Assembly (NCBI GenBank): GCA_030065575.1
Contig: JASJDZ010000018.1
Span: 1-44,645, forward strand
Origin: Acidimicrobiia bacterium
Lineage (GTDB): Bacteria; Actinomycetota; Acidimicrobiia; Spongiisociales; UBA5794
DNA length: 44,645 nt
Direction: 5' to 3'
Program-made: the position numbers and the translations under genes
The notes under the pieces: generated by a model
Told to the model about the DNA's origin: nothing
The model's database searches: none
Seen by the model: the letters and a program-made list of their open reading frames with translations, nothing else
In this document: piece after piece, positions 15,561 to 24,406 of the stretch
Numbering within the stretch: position 1 is the first letter of the stretch
How the letters are laid out: each line of letters begins with the position of its first letter

Positions 15561-16829
15561 CTAGACGGTCGGATCGTCCTCACCTGCAGGGGCATCTGCC
15601 TCGTCTTCGGTTGCTTCTTCTTCCAGCTCGACAGAAGCGGCGTCAGCCGACTCCTCGAGCTGGGCTGTGTCCTCATCTGCGACCTCGACGCCCTCTTCGA
15701 GCTCCGGTGCAGCGGCGTCTCCCACCGTGGTTTCGTCGACGGTTTCGACTAGTGCTTCTTGCTCGTCGGGCGCTGCCGTGACTGGAGCTTCTTCGGCGAC
15801 GGGCGCACTGCCTTCGTCCTCCGCCACGGGAAGTCCCGTTTCCTCGTCGATCTCCAGGCCGAGATCCTGACTCTCCGAGCGGATATCGATCTTGTAGCCG
15901 GTGAGGCGGGCGGCGAGGCGGGCGTTCTGACCTTCTTTGCCGATCGCCAGCGAGAGCTGGTGATCGGGGACTATCACGGTCGCGATCATCTCTTCCTCGT
16001 CCAGACGGACTTCTTTGACGCGAGCCGGGCTCAGCGCCTCGGAGATAAACGCCCTGGTGTCGTCGCGCCACTCAACGATGTCTACCTTCTCGCCTCGTAG
16101 CTCGTTGACAACCTGGCGGACCCGTGACCCGCGGGCGCCAACACAGGCACCAACCGGATCAACGTTCGGATCATGGGAGAGAACCGCGATCTTGGTGCGA
16201 TGACCCGGCTCCCGGGCAATCGCCTTGATTTCGACATCGCCGTCAACCAGCTCAGGGACCTCGAGCTCGAACAACGATCTGATGAACTCCGGATGACTCC
16301 GGGAAACAACGATCTGCGGCCCTTTGCCCTCGCCGCGGACCTCGAGGATGTACGCCTTGATACGGTTGCCGCGCTCTAGGCGCTCATACGGAATGCGCTC
16401 CGAGCCGGGCATGATCGCCTCGGCATTGCCCAGGTCGAGCATGGCGTAGCGATGATCCGAGCTCTGCACGATGCCCGTCACGAGATCACCCTCACGGCCG
16501 TCATACAGATCAAAGACCTGCTCACGCTTGGCGTCCCGCAACCGTTGCGTGATTACCTGCTTGGCGGTCTGCACGGCGATACGGCCGAAGTCCTCGGGTG
16601 TGTCGACCCATTCGCGCACGACGTTGCCGTCCTCGTCGAGTTCCTGGCCGTAGACGGTGATCTCCCCGGTGTCGGCGTCAATGGTGACGCGCGCTTCCTC
16701 AGCGGCACCCGGGGTCCTCTTGTAGGCGGAAACGAAGGCATTGGCGAGCGCATCGAGAATCGTCTCGACCGGAACGCCTTTTTCGCGCGCCACCCCTTCG
16801 AGTGCGTCGAGCATCAGGTTGAAGTCCAT
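15561..16829 (-). CDS. nusA: Transcription termination/antitermination factor NusA
   Basis: A 422-residue RNA polymerase-binding factor. The N-terminal domain begins MDFNLMLDALEGVAREKGV. An S1 domain lies at about 135-200, and two KH domains follow, with DPVGACVGARGSRVRQVVNEL near 260 and AIGKEGQNARLAARLTGYKID near 325. The last 85 residues are strongly acidic and Ala-rich, an extension lacking in many actinobacterial NusA proteins. GAGAGGAA precedes the ATG at 16829; the upstream frame extension overlaps rimP and is rejected. The usual ylxR gene is not found between nusA and infB; the gap is only 31 nt. Confidence 0.96.
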   Translation of the reverse strand: MDFNLMLDALEGVAREKGVPVETILDALANAFVSAYKRTPGAAEEARVTIDADTGEITVYGQELDEDGNVVREWVDTPEDFGRIAVQTAKQVITQRLRDAKREQVFDLYDGREGDLVTGIVQSSDHRYAMLDLGNAEAIMPGSERIPYERLERGNRIKAYILEVRGEGKGPQIVVSRSHPEFIRSLFELEVPELVDGDVEIKAIAREPGHRTKIAVLSHDPNVDPVGACVGARGSRVRQVVNELRGEKVDIVEWRDDTRAFISEALSPARVKEVRLDEEEMIATVIVPDHQLSLAIGKEGQNARLAARLTGYKIDIRSESQDLGLEIDEETGLPVAEDEGSAPVAEEAPVTAAPDEQEALVETVDETTVGDAAAPELEEGVEVADEDTAQLEESADAASVELEEEATEDEADAPAGEDDPTV

Positions 16830-16842
16830 AGCCGTTCCTCTC

Positions 16843-17325
16843 TCACCTTTTCCCCGGCTTCGCAGCCTTCTCCCACGTGAAGACCGTGCGAGCCGATACA
16901 ACGTCACCGTAGGCGATTTCTCGCCTGTCTCCATCCACTTCAACGACGAAGCTGTCATCGCCTACAGCGGCAAGAAGCCCGCGGTGACTGCGAGCTCCGG
17001 CAACCTCGATTCGGCTCTTGACCTTTACCTCCCGTTCGAGCGACTTCCGGAAGTGCTGCGGCCGCCGCAGCTTCCGCTCGAGCCCGGGGGAGGACACCTC
17101 GAGTGTGTAGGTGCCGTTGATCGGGTCCTCTTCATCAAGAAGACGGGAGAGGCGGCGGGATACCTCGGCAAGTCGATCAACACCGACCCCGCCGTCCGCA
17201 TCGAGCGTGACGCGCACAACGACGCCGGGGGCCTTGCCGACGATCTCGAGATCGTCGAGCTCGATGCCCTCAGCTGCGACATATGGCTCGATCACGGCCC
17301 AGAGCCGGTCGACCTTGCTCGCCAC
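16843..17325 (-). CDS. rimP: Ribosome maturation factor RimP
   Basis: A 160-residue two-domain protein for 30S assembly and the first gene of the nusA-infB operon. The N-terminal domain includes GIELDDLEIV and VDRLAEVSRRLSRLLDEEDPI, then the family signature YTLEVSSPGLERKLRRPQHF. The start is decided by the ribosome site: GGAGG at 17332-17336 abuts the ATG at 17331 with no spacing, but lies 7 nt before GTG 17325, so GTG is preferred. nusA follows after 13 nt. Confidence 0.95.
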   Translation of the reverse strand: MASKVDRLWAVIEPYVAAEGIELDDLEIVGKAPGVVVRVTLDADGGVGVDRLAEVSRRLSRLLDEEDPINGTYTLEVSSPGLERKLRRPQHFRKSLEREVKVKSRIEVAGARSHRGLLAAVGDDSFVVEVDGDRREIAYGDVVSARTVFTWEKAAKPGKR

Positions 17326-17350
17326 CTTCATCCTCCAATTCGCTGCACAC

Positions 17351-17377
17351 AAAACGAGGCGGGCACAGGCCCACCTC
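17351..17377 (-). terminator. Intrinsic-terminator-like hairpin between proS and rimP
   Basis: GAGGTGGGC and GCCCGCCTC (one G-U pair, CTGT loop) form a 9-bp GC-rich stem, followed on the transcribed strand by GTTTTG. It lies 83 nt past the proS stop and only about 25 nt before the rimP start. It may be the proS terminator or an attenuator for the rimP-nusA-infB operon; position fits both. Confidence 0.65.
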
Positions 17378-17460
17378 GAGAGAAATCTTCTCCGTTGGAA
17401 AAGCGATGATAGCAGCTGTTCAGCCCGCCCCCGGTAGCCGCTTGCCCGGTCGGGGCGTAT

Positions 17461-19170
17461 CTACCGGCGCTCTGCCTCGATCCGAGCGACCAGATGAGCA
17501 ACTGCCTCGCCCACCGCAACGCGATCGGTCACACCGGTAGCACGCTCGTTGATCTCAACGATGTCCTCGGCAAGCCCGCGCGGCCCGATGGTCATTCGGT
17601 AGGGGATCCCGACAAGCTCTGCGTCGTTGAACTTGACGCCAGGCCGCTCGTTCCGGTCATCGATCAACACATCGATGCCGGCATCACGCAGTTGCCCGTA
17701 CATCTCCTCCGCCGTCTCGAGCGTCTCCTCATCGAGCCTGAGCACCGTAACCACGGCCTCGTACGGAGCGACCGTGACCGGCCAGGCAATGCCCTTCTCG
17801 TCGAAGTGTGTCTCGACAACGGCGGCGAGGTTGCGTTCGAGGCCGATCCCGTACGAGCCCATGTAGATCGGGCGAGTCTTGCCATGCTCATCGAGCACCA
17901 TGGCACCGAGCGGCTCCGAGTACTTGACGCCCAGCTTGAAGATATGTCCGCACTCGATAGCCCGGAAAATCTCGATTGGCTCACCGCAGTCAACACAGGG
18001 CTCACCTGCCTGGACTTCTCGTATGTCGAACCACTCATCAACCGTGATATCACGATCGATTGAGACCCCGCGGAGGTGGAAGTCGTTCTCGTTGGCCCCG
18101 GTCGTCATGTTCGTTCGACCACGGAGGGACTCATCGGCGAGAATGCGCACCCCGGTCACGCCCACCGCACCGAGGCTTCCTGCGTCGGCTCCCAGCAATT
18201 CGGCGATCTCGTCCGGATGTGCCGGACGGAAGTCCAGGGCACCCGTTCGATCCTGCAGCTTCTGCTCTTGCAGTGGATGATCGCCACGGAGCAGGACCAG
18301 AGCCGGCTCGCCATCGAGCATGTAGACAAGGGTCTTGATCTGGCGCGAAGCCGCAGCGCCACCCGGGAACTCAACCAGATCCTCGATGGTGCGGACGCCC
18401 GGCGTGGCAAACTTCTCGGGTGCGGCAGGACCCGCTTCATCGGTGATCGGGGGCACCTCGCTCACGGCCTTCTCGACGTTGGCTGCGTAGTCACAGTTGG
18501 GACAGTGGGCCACCAGGTCCTCGCCGGCTTCGGCCCGGACCATGAACTCGACCGAACCGCTGCCGCCCATCGCACCCGAGGACGCCTCAACGGGAATGGC
18601 GTCGAGACCGAGACGGGCGAATATCCGCGTGTAGGCGGCGTAGTGGGCGTCGAATGCTCTGTCGAGGCCCTCTTGATCCAGATCGAAGCTGTAGGAGTCC
18701 TTCATCGTGAACTCCCGGACACGCAACAGCCCGGATTTAGGACGTGGCTCATCCCGGAACTTCGTGTGGATCTGGTACCAGAGCTGCGGGAGCTGCTTGT
18801 ACGACGTTATCTCGGTGGCAATCGTGGTGAAGATCTCCTCGTGGGTCATGCCCAGCACGACCTCACCCGCCTTGCGATCAACCAGGCGGAACATCTCGTC
18901 GCCCATAACGTCCAACCGCCCCGTCTTCCTCCAGATCTCAGCAGGGTGAAGCGAGGGAAACAGGAACTCTTGGCCGCCGATGGCGTCGATCTCCTCTTCG
19001 ATCACCTGTTGGATCTTCCGCCGTGACCGATAGGCCAGTGGGAGCAGCGTGTATACCCCCGCCATCAACTGGCGAATGAAACCGGCCCGAACCAACAGCT
19101 TGTGGCTAGCGGCCTCCGCATCGGTCGGATCGTCTCGGAGAGTGGGGATGAATGCTTGTGACCAGCGCAA
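17461..19170 (-). CDS. proS: Prolyl-tRNA synthetase, bacterial type with editing domain
   Basis: A 569-residue class II synthetase charging tRNA-Pro. Motif 1 region ([20 protein letters not shown]), motif 2 ([21 protein letters not shown] split around residues 138-158) and motif 3 ([14 protein letters not shown]) are all visible. The central insertion of about 180 residues (from about 235) is the YbaK-type domain that hydrolyses Ala-tRNA-Pro. It contains the KTLVYMLDG and [12 protein letters not shown] segments. The start is TTG with GGAG 8 nt upstream. Confidence 0.96.
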   Translation of the reverse strand: MRWSQAFIPTLRDDPTDAEAASHKLLVRAGFIRQLMAGVYTLLPLAYRSRRKIQQVIEEEIDAIGGQEFLFPSLHPAEIWRKTGRLDVMGDEMFRLVDRKAGEVVLGMTHEEIFTTIATEITSYKQLPQLWYQIHTKFRDEPRPKSGLLRVREFTMKDSYSFDLDQEGLDRAFDAHYAAYTRIFARLGLDAIPVEASSGAMGGSGSVEFMVRAEAGEDLVAHCPNCDYAANVEKAVSEVPPITDEAGPAAPEKFATPGVRTIEDLVEFPGGAAASRQIKTLVYMLDGEPALVLLRGDHPLQEQKLQDRTGALDFRPAHPDEIAELLGADAGSLGAVGVTGVRILADESLRGRTNMTTGANENDFHLRGVSIDRDITVDEWFDIREVQAGEPCVDCGEPIEIFRAIECGHIFKLGVKYSEPLGAMVLDEHGKTRPIYMGSYGIGLERNLAAVVETHFDEKGIAWPVTVAPYEAVVTVLRLDEETLETAEEMYGQLRDAGIDVLIDDRNERPGVKFNDAELVGIPYRMTIGPRGLAEDIVEINERATGVTDRVAVGEAVAHLVARIEAERR

Positions 19171-19232
19171 AGTGTCGCTCCGGGATGTCTCGAGAGGCCA
19201 TGAGCCTAGCGCTTGATCGTCGCACGCCCGCT

Positions 19233-20633
19233 CTAGCTGGTGGCGATCGTGTATCCGGAGACTGTGGCCATGGAACTCTCGACCGCAACCACGTAGCGGC
19301 CGGATTCTGCTGCCACGAACTCCACTTCGGCATCACTGGCGATGAACCCCGACGTGTCACGATCGCTTGCCACCACTTCGGCGGCTGGGTCGTACACGAA
19401 GAGCCGGGTTCGTGCGGCCGATTCGACGATGATCGACACGGACTCGCCTTGGTCGAGAGTCAGGTAGAAGTAGTCGCGATCCCCTCCAACCTCGTACACA
19501 CCGGACAGAGCACCGCCACGCGGGAGTACCTTGCCGTGATCAGGGTCGTCGTACACGATGAGGGGCAAAGAGCTCTCCAGAGAACCACCCGCGGCGCCAT
19601 CGGCCGTCGCCGCGACCACGACCGGAAAGGCGAAGACAGGAGAGAACTCGACTCGACCGGGACCACGGGTGATAGTCACCCCATCGATGCTCTTGACGAC
19701 CAACTCTCCTTCGCCTTCTTCCCAGTCGATCCGGACGTTGGCGTCTTCGCCGAACCAACCGAGCAACAACTGCTGATCCCACGGGCCTTCGAGGCCCATG
19801 GCATTGCTGCGCCGTGCCCCGGCGCGAGGAAGCGCCCGGGGCTCCAGACCCCGGAGATTTGGTTCCGTGAGCAGCCGGTCGACTTCGGCCAGCGCATCGT
19901 CAATCGAGATCGAGGTCAGCGACACCGAACTGCCAAAAGTGCTGATTCCGACCACACGACCGAACTCATCAACGACCGCTCCCCCGCTCTGGCCACCTAC
20001 GGCGGGAGCATCAATGGTGAACCACCCGACGCCGGTGAACTCCCAGTCCGTGAACCCCAATACCTCCCCGCTGTCGATGGTCGGCTCCGGCGTGAACTCG
20101 TCTGGCGCCGGGTAGCCGATCACGTGTAGCTCATCGCCGACCTCCAGGTCGGCAGTGGAACCGATGGCGATCGGAGGCGGCTTCCGAGTGAGGCGACTGA
20201 TATCGACTACGGCAAGATCAATAAACGGGTCGAGGGCGATGACCCTTCCCTGGAAGGTCGCCCCATTGCGGAACACAAGCGACACGGTGCTGTCCGGCCA
20301 GGCAACGTGTGCATTGGTGAGCACCAGATCCTCGCTGATCACGACACCGCTGCCCGTTCCCTGCTGCGAGAGCACAAAACCAACGGACTGGGCCACATCA
20401 TCACGAAGCGCATCGACGGTCAGCGGGATCAACGCCTCGACCTCCGGCACTGTGGTAGATGGTGGACCGGTCGTTGGAGGCGGCAATGTGGTCGGAGGTA
20501 AGCGCGGGCCTGGGATGTCCTGAGCCAGCTGATAGCTCGGCGCAGGTTCCCGCATGGCAACGGCAACGACAAAGGTGGTGACCACGGTCAGCACGAGTGC
20601 GACTAGCAGCCAGCGCCCGTCCTCGTTGGTCAC
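19233..20633 (-). CDS. Membrane-anchored trypsin-like serine protease with C-terminal PPC-like domain
   Basis: A 466-residue protein. An N-terminal membrane helix (about 8-27) is followed by a Pro/Thr-rich wall-spanning linker (about 40-68). The protease domain has the full triad: His in VLTNAHVAW (about 109), Asp in [10 protein letters not shown] (about 142), and Ser in [13 protein letters not shown] (about 214). The C-terminal 100 residues ([20 protein letters not shown], then YVVAVES) resemble a bacterial pre-peptidase C-terminal beta sandwich. There is no PDZ domain, unlike HtrA. The active site would be outside the membrane. ATGA overlap with ispG means translational coupling to a cytosolic isoprenoid enzyme, an unexpected partner. 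Confidence 0.85.
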   Translation of the reverse strand: MTNEDGRWLLVALVLTVVTTFVVAVAMREPAPSYQLAQDIPGPRLPPTTLPPPTTGPPSTTVPEVEALIPLTVDALRDDVAQSVGFVLSQQGTGSGVVISEDLVLTNAHVAWPDSTVSLVFRNGATFQGRVIALDPFIDLAVVDISRLTRKPPPIAIGSTADLEVGDELHVIGYPAPDEFTPEPTIDSGEVLGFTDWEFTGVGWFTIDAPAVGGQSGGAVVDEFGRVVGISTFGSSVSLTSISIDDALAEVDRLLTEPNLRGLEPRALPRAGARRSNAMGLEGPWDQQLLLGWFGEDANVRIDWEEGEGELVVKSIDGVTITRGPGRVEFSPVFAFPVVVAATADGAAGGSLESSLPLIVYDDPDHGKVLPRGGALSGVYEVGGDRDYFYLTLDQGESVSIIVESAARTRLFVYDPAAEVVASDRDTSGFIASDAEVEFVAAESGRYVVAVESSMATVSGYTIATS

Positions 20634-21838
20634 TCGCCCGCCACCTCCGCAACCGCCGCTCTCCTGGTGGCCGCCAGGTTGGCGTCACCCTGCAGCCCGC
20701 GAAGCTCGATGGCCTCCTCCTCGGCAAGGTCGGCAGCCGTGACGTCGGCGGCAGCGAGCCGGGCCTCAACCCCTTGTTCGGCCAGCTTTCGGGCTTCGTC
20801 GACAAGGGCTTCGACCATCTCGTGCTCCTGCACAACCCGAACCACCTGACCCTTGATGAACAGGTGACCCTTCTTGCGTCCTGCGGCAATGCCGATATCG
20901 GCTTCCCTGGCCTCCCCCGGCCCGTTCACCACGCATCCCATAACGGCAACCTGAATGGGTAGGCCCTCAGCTTCGAGGGCAGCCTCGGCCTCCTTGACAA
21001 CCTCGATGACGTCCACCTCGGCCCGGCCGCAGGATGGACAGGCAATGAGGTCGAGACCCTTCCTCTCGCGCAGACCGAGAATCTCGAGGAGCTTGCGACC
21101 CGCCTTCGCCTCTTCCACGGGGTCGGCGGTCAGCGAGAAGCGGATGGTGTCACCGATGCCCTCGAACAGGAGCGTCGAGATCCCGGCAACCGACTTGATG
21201 AGGCCTCCCGGAGGAGGCCCCGCCTCGGTGACTCCGAGGTGAAGCGGATACTCGACCCGATCGGCCAGCAACCGATAGGACTCGACCATCGACGGCACGT
21301 CAGAGTGCTTGACCGAGATCTTGATGTCGTAGAAGCCGACATCCTCCAGGTACGCAATCTCCTTGAGTGCAGAGTCGACAAGAGCAGGCGGAACCGGAGC
21401 GCCGTACTTCTCCAGCAGGTCCTTGTCGAGCGACCCGGCATTGACGCCAACCCGGATCGGGATTCCGGCCTCACCGGCGGCGCGGGCCACCGCTTTGATG
21501 TGCTCTTCCTTGCGGATGTTGCCCGGATTGAGCCGCAAGCCCGCCACGCCAGCCTCAATCGCGGCGAGCGCCAGCCGGTACTGGAAATGGATGTCGGCGA
21601 TGATCGGCACCGGAGATCGGGGGACGATCTCGGCCAGACCCTGGGCGGCGGCGACATCGTTACAGGTGATACGGACGATGTCGGCACCCCCGCCCGCAAG
21701 TGAGTACACCTGAGCGAGAGTTGCGTCAACATCTGCAGTCTTGGTGGTGGTCATCGACTGCACCGTGATGGGGCTGTCCCCACCGACCGGCACATCGCCG
21801 ACGTGAAGCAAGCGCGAGGGGCGGCGTTTGATCGTCAT
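20630..21838 (-). CDS. ispG: 4-hydroxy-3-methylbut-2-enyl diphosphate synthase (flavodoxin/ferredoxin)
   Basis: A 402-residue enzyme of the MEP pathway that reductively opens methylerythritol cyclodiphosphate. The TIM barrel starts with VGDVPVGGDSPITVQSMTTT. The 4Fe-4S domain is marked by ACPSCGRAEVD and VMGCVVNGPGEAREADIG, supplying the three Cys ligands. A C-terminal tail of about 30 Ala/Glu-rich residues is longer than usual. GAGGT lies before the ATG. It groups with rseP, dxr and cdsA, a conserved actinobacterial order. Confidence 0.96.
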   Translation of the reverse strand: MTIKRRPSRLLHVGDVPVGGDSPITVQSMTTTKTADVDATLAQVYSLAGGGADIVRITCNDVAAAQGLAEIVPRSPVPIIADIHFQYRLALAAIEAGVAGLRLNPGNIRKEEHIKAVARAAGEAGIPIRVGVNAGSLDKDLLEKYGAPVPPALVDSALKEIAYLEDVGFYDIKISVKHSDVPSMVESYRLLADRVEYPLHLGVTEAGPPPGGLIKSVAGISTLLFEGIGDTIRFSLTADPVEEAKAGRKLLEILGLRERKGLDLIACPSCGRAEVDVIEVVKEAEAALEAEGLPIQVAVMGCVVNGPGEAREADIGIAAGRKKGHLFIKGQVVRVVQEHEMVEALVDEARKLAEQGVEARLAAADVTAADLAEEEAIELRGLQGDANLAATRRAAVAEVAGE

Positions 21839-21893
21839 GATGACCTCATGCTATTCGCTCAGCCGACTAGTTCCGGGCGGCATGCGTCCACAG

Positions 21894-23162
21894 CTATCGG
21901 GGAACGGGTATCGGATCCACGATGTCGAAGTAGATCCCAAGTAAGCCGAGGACCATGATGAAGATGAACACGGCTGCCGCTACCGGGATCAGCGGCCGCA
22001 CATCGGCCTCACGCCCGCGAATCTTCTCGTAGAGGGCTACGGCAAAATGCCCACCGTCGAGCGGATAGAGGGGAATGAAGTTGAGCGTGCCGACGAAGAT
22101 GTTGACGTAGGCAAGCAGCGCAACGGCCGAGTAGAGATCGGATGCGATCCGGGCGATGCCGATAACGCTGACCGGACGTGCGTCCTCGATCGCTCCCGCA
22201 TCCTGGCCGATCGCAGCACCCAGCAACTCGGGTGTCTGGCGAACCATCGTCCAGAGGCCCTCCAGGGACAGCAATGTCGTACGTCCAACTTCAACGGCCG
22301 CCTTCCCCATTGCTGCGAATACGCCGACGTCCGTCTCCTCGATCCCCGGTCCAACCCCGAGGAAGCCGATGACCTCACCGTCGATGTTGCGCTCTGCAAG
22401 GACGACGTCGTTGGCGATTAGCTCGCCATCTCGCTCCACCTCGACCGTGGTCAGCATGCCGGGACGCTCATGGGCCAACTCCACAAAACGCTCCCAATGA
22501 TCGATGGCGATGCCGTCGATAGCGACGAGTCGATCGCCCTCCTGAATGCCGATCAGATAGGAAGGGGCGATCACGACGTTGTCGTTCGTCTGTAGGGTGA
22601 TCTCTTCGCCGTCACGTTCGACGACGACGTCAATCACCGCATCCGGAGCTTTGTCAGTTGTCGGGCTCAGGCTGTCCAGGGCAACACCGTCGACAGAAAT
22701 AACGCTGTCGCCGCCCTCCAGGAGCAGCGGCAGCTCCTCAGCCGCGCCGCTCGCTGAGAACGCAACCTGCGAGACGTTGCCGACCTCCGTGCTAAGCGTT
22801 CGCTCGTTCCAGACGGTGAACAGGATGACAAACAGGAAGAAGCCAATGACGAAGTGGCTGGCGATTCCGGCAAGCACAACAATCGTCTTCTGCCAGAACG
22901 GTTTGAACCGGTAAGTGCGGTGCTCTTCTTCGGGTGGAATCTCCTCAAACGGGTTCATCCCGATAATCCGAACGTAGCCACCGAGCGGGAATGCCTTGAC
23001 GCCGTATTCGGTCTCCCCCCGCTGGATCGACCACACCCGAGGCCCGAAACCGAAGAAGGCCTCCGTCGCCTTCATGTTGAAGTACTTGGCGGCGAGGAAG
23101 TGCCCGGCCTCGTGGATGACGATCATCAGCAGCATGCCGACGATGATGAAAATCGGTCCCAT
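21894..23162 (-). CDS. Site-2 intramembrane metalloprotease (RseP/Rip1 family)
   Basis: A 422-residue polytopic zinc protease that cuts transmembrane anti-sigma factors or signal-peptide remnants. HEAGH in helix 1 (about 17-21) and the LDGGH motif in PLYPLDGGHF (about 365) supply the zinc ligands. Between them are two PDZ-like modules (about 125-215 and 215-290) outside the membrane. AGGA precedes the ATG. Neighbours dxr and ispG are its usual context. Actinobacterial homologues often have one PDZ, so the apparent double PDZ is a minor difference. Confidence 0.92.
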   Translation of the reverse strand: MGPIFIIVGMLLMIVIHEAGHFLAAKYFNMKATEAFFGFGPRVWSIQRGETEYGVKAFPLGGYVRIIGMNPFEEIPPEEEHRTYRFKPFWQKTIVVLAGIASHFVIGFFLFVILFTVWNERTLSTEVGNVSQVAFSASGAAEELPLLLEGGDSVISVDGVALDSLSPTTDKAPDAVIDVVVERDGEEITLQTNDNVVIAPSYLIGIQEGDRLVAIDGIAIDHWERFVELAHERPGMLTTVEVERDGELIANDVVLAERNIDGEVIGFLGVGPGIEETDVGVFAAMGKAAVEVGRTTLLSLEGLWTMVRQTPELLGAAIGQDAGAIEDARPVSVIGIARIASDLYSAVALLAYVNIFVGTLNFIPLYPLDGGHFAVALYEKIRGREADVRPLIPVAAAVFIFIMVLGLLGIYFDIVDPIPVPR

Positions 23163-23194
23163 GGTGTCCTATTGCCTCTTCTTGACCATCAACG

Positions 23195-24406
23195 CTAACC
23201 AGCCTGGACGTTTATTTCGACGTACTCGGCTGCGATCTTGCGCGCCTCTTCGTCGATGGCGAGGACCTCATCCACGGTACCGACGGTCGTCACAGGAATG
23301 TGCTCGAGCGTCGCTGCGACCACAGCCGCGATGGCAGGGAACGAGATGCGGCCCTCCAGGAAGGCTGCAACCGCAATCTCATCGGCCGCATTGAGCACCG
23401 CTGTTGCCGATCCCCCAGCTCGACCTGCGGTGTAACCGAGGTCCAGGCATGGGAACACCGCACGGTCGGGAGCCTCGAATTCGAGAGACGCCGCAGTGAG
23501 GTCAAACGAAGGCACCGGAGCCGGCGCCCTCGCCGGGTAAGTGATTGCGTACTGGATCGGAACCCGCATATCGGGATCGCCGAGTTCCGCCTTGACGGTT
23601 CCATCAACGAACTCGACTAGCGAGTGAACGATGCTCTGAGGGTGTACGACGACATCGATTCGCTCGTAGGGAATGGCATACAGATAGTGAGCTTCGATCA
23701 CCTCGAACGCCTTGTTCATCAGCGTTGCGGAGTCGATGGTGATTCTGGGCCCCATCGACCAGGTTGGGTGAGCAAGGGCCTGCGCCACCGTGACGGACTC
23801 CAGGTCGATCCGGCGGCTCCCTCGGAATGGCCCGCCGGATGCGGTGAGGATCAATCGTCGAACGGACTCTGCGGTCTCGCCGACCAGGCACTGCCAAAGC
23901 GCCGAGTGCTCACTGTCGACCGGAATGATCTCTCCGGGCCCGGAGGCCGCTGCGGAGACCACAACAGGCCCCCCGGCAATCAGCGACTCCTTGTTGGCGA
24001 GCGCGACCCGGTTTCCCGCCTCCAATGCTGCGACCGTCGGGGCCAGACCGGCGGCACCGACGATCCCATTGACGACGATGACCCCCGGCGTACTCGCCAT
24101 CTCCAACAACGCTGCTCGACCGAAAGCCACCCGTGGACCGAGTTCGGAGCGGAGGCGCTCGACGCCTGCAGCCTCATCAGCCGTCTCGCCCTCACCCGCC
24201 GTCGCCGCTCCCGCAGCGACCACGCGGGCGCTCGGGAACCGATCAGCGATTGCACTCAGATCGGCAGAAGGGCGGTTCGCCGCGATCCCGGCGATGGGAA
24301 GGCCGAGATGGGTCGCGACATCGAGCGCTTGCCGCCCAATGGACCCGGTTACCCCGAGGACGATCAACGGTTTCAGATCAATCCCATCCACGAGTAAGCG
24401 ATCCAC
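23195..24406 (-). CDS. dxr: 1-deoxy-D-xylulose 5-phosphate reductoisomerase
   Basis: A 403-residue NADPH enzyme, the second step of the MEP pathway. The Rossmann motif VTGSIGRQALDV lies near residue 20. Metal and substrate sites are seen in VDSEHSALWQCL (about 155), LTASGGPFRGS and ITIDSATLMNKAFEVIEAHYL. The closing region ends with LAIDEEARKIAAEYVEI. The GTG start at 24406 overlaps cdsA by 34 nt with no clear Shine-Dalgarno. An in-frame GTG at 24391 and a TTG further in would also fit, so the N-terminus is uncertain. Confidence 0.95.
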   Translation of the reverse strand: MDRLLVDGIDLKPLIVLGVTGSIGRQALDVATHLGLPIAGIAANRPSADLSAIADRFPSARVVAAGAATAGEGETADEAAGVERLRSELGPRVAFGRAALLEMASTPGVIVVNGIVGAAGLAPTVAALEAGNRVALANKESLIAGGPVVVSAAASGPGEIIPVDSEHSALWQCLVGETAESVRRLILTASGGPFRGSRRIDLESVTVAQALAHPTWSMGPRITIDSATLMNKAFEVIEAHYLYAIPYERIDVVVHPQSIVHSLVEFVDGTVKAELGDPDMRVPIQYAITYPARAPAPVPSFDLTAASLEFEAPDRAVFPCLDLGYTAGRAGGSATAVLNAADEIAVAAFLEGRISFPAIAAVVAATLEHIPVTTVGTVDEVLAIDEEARKIAAEYVEINVQAG

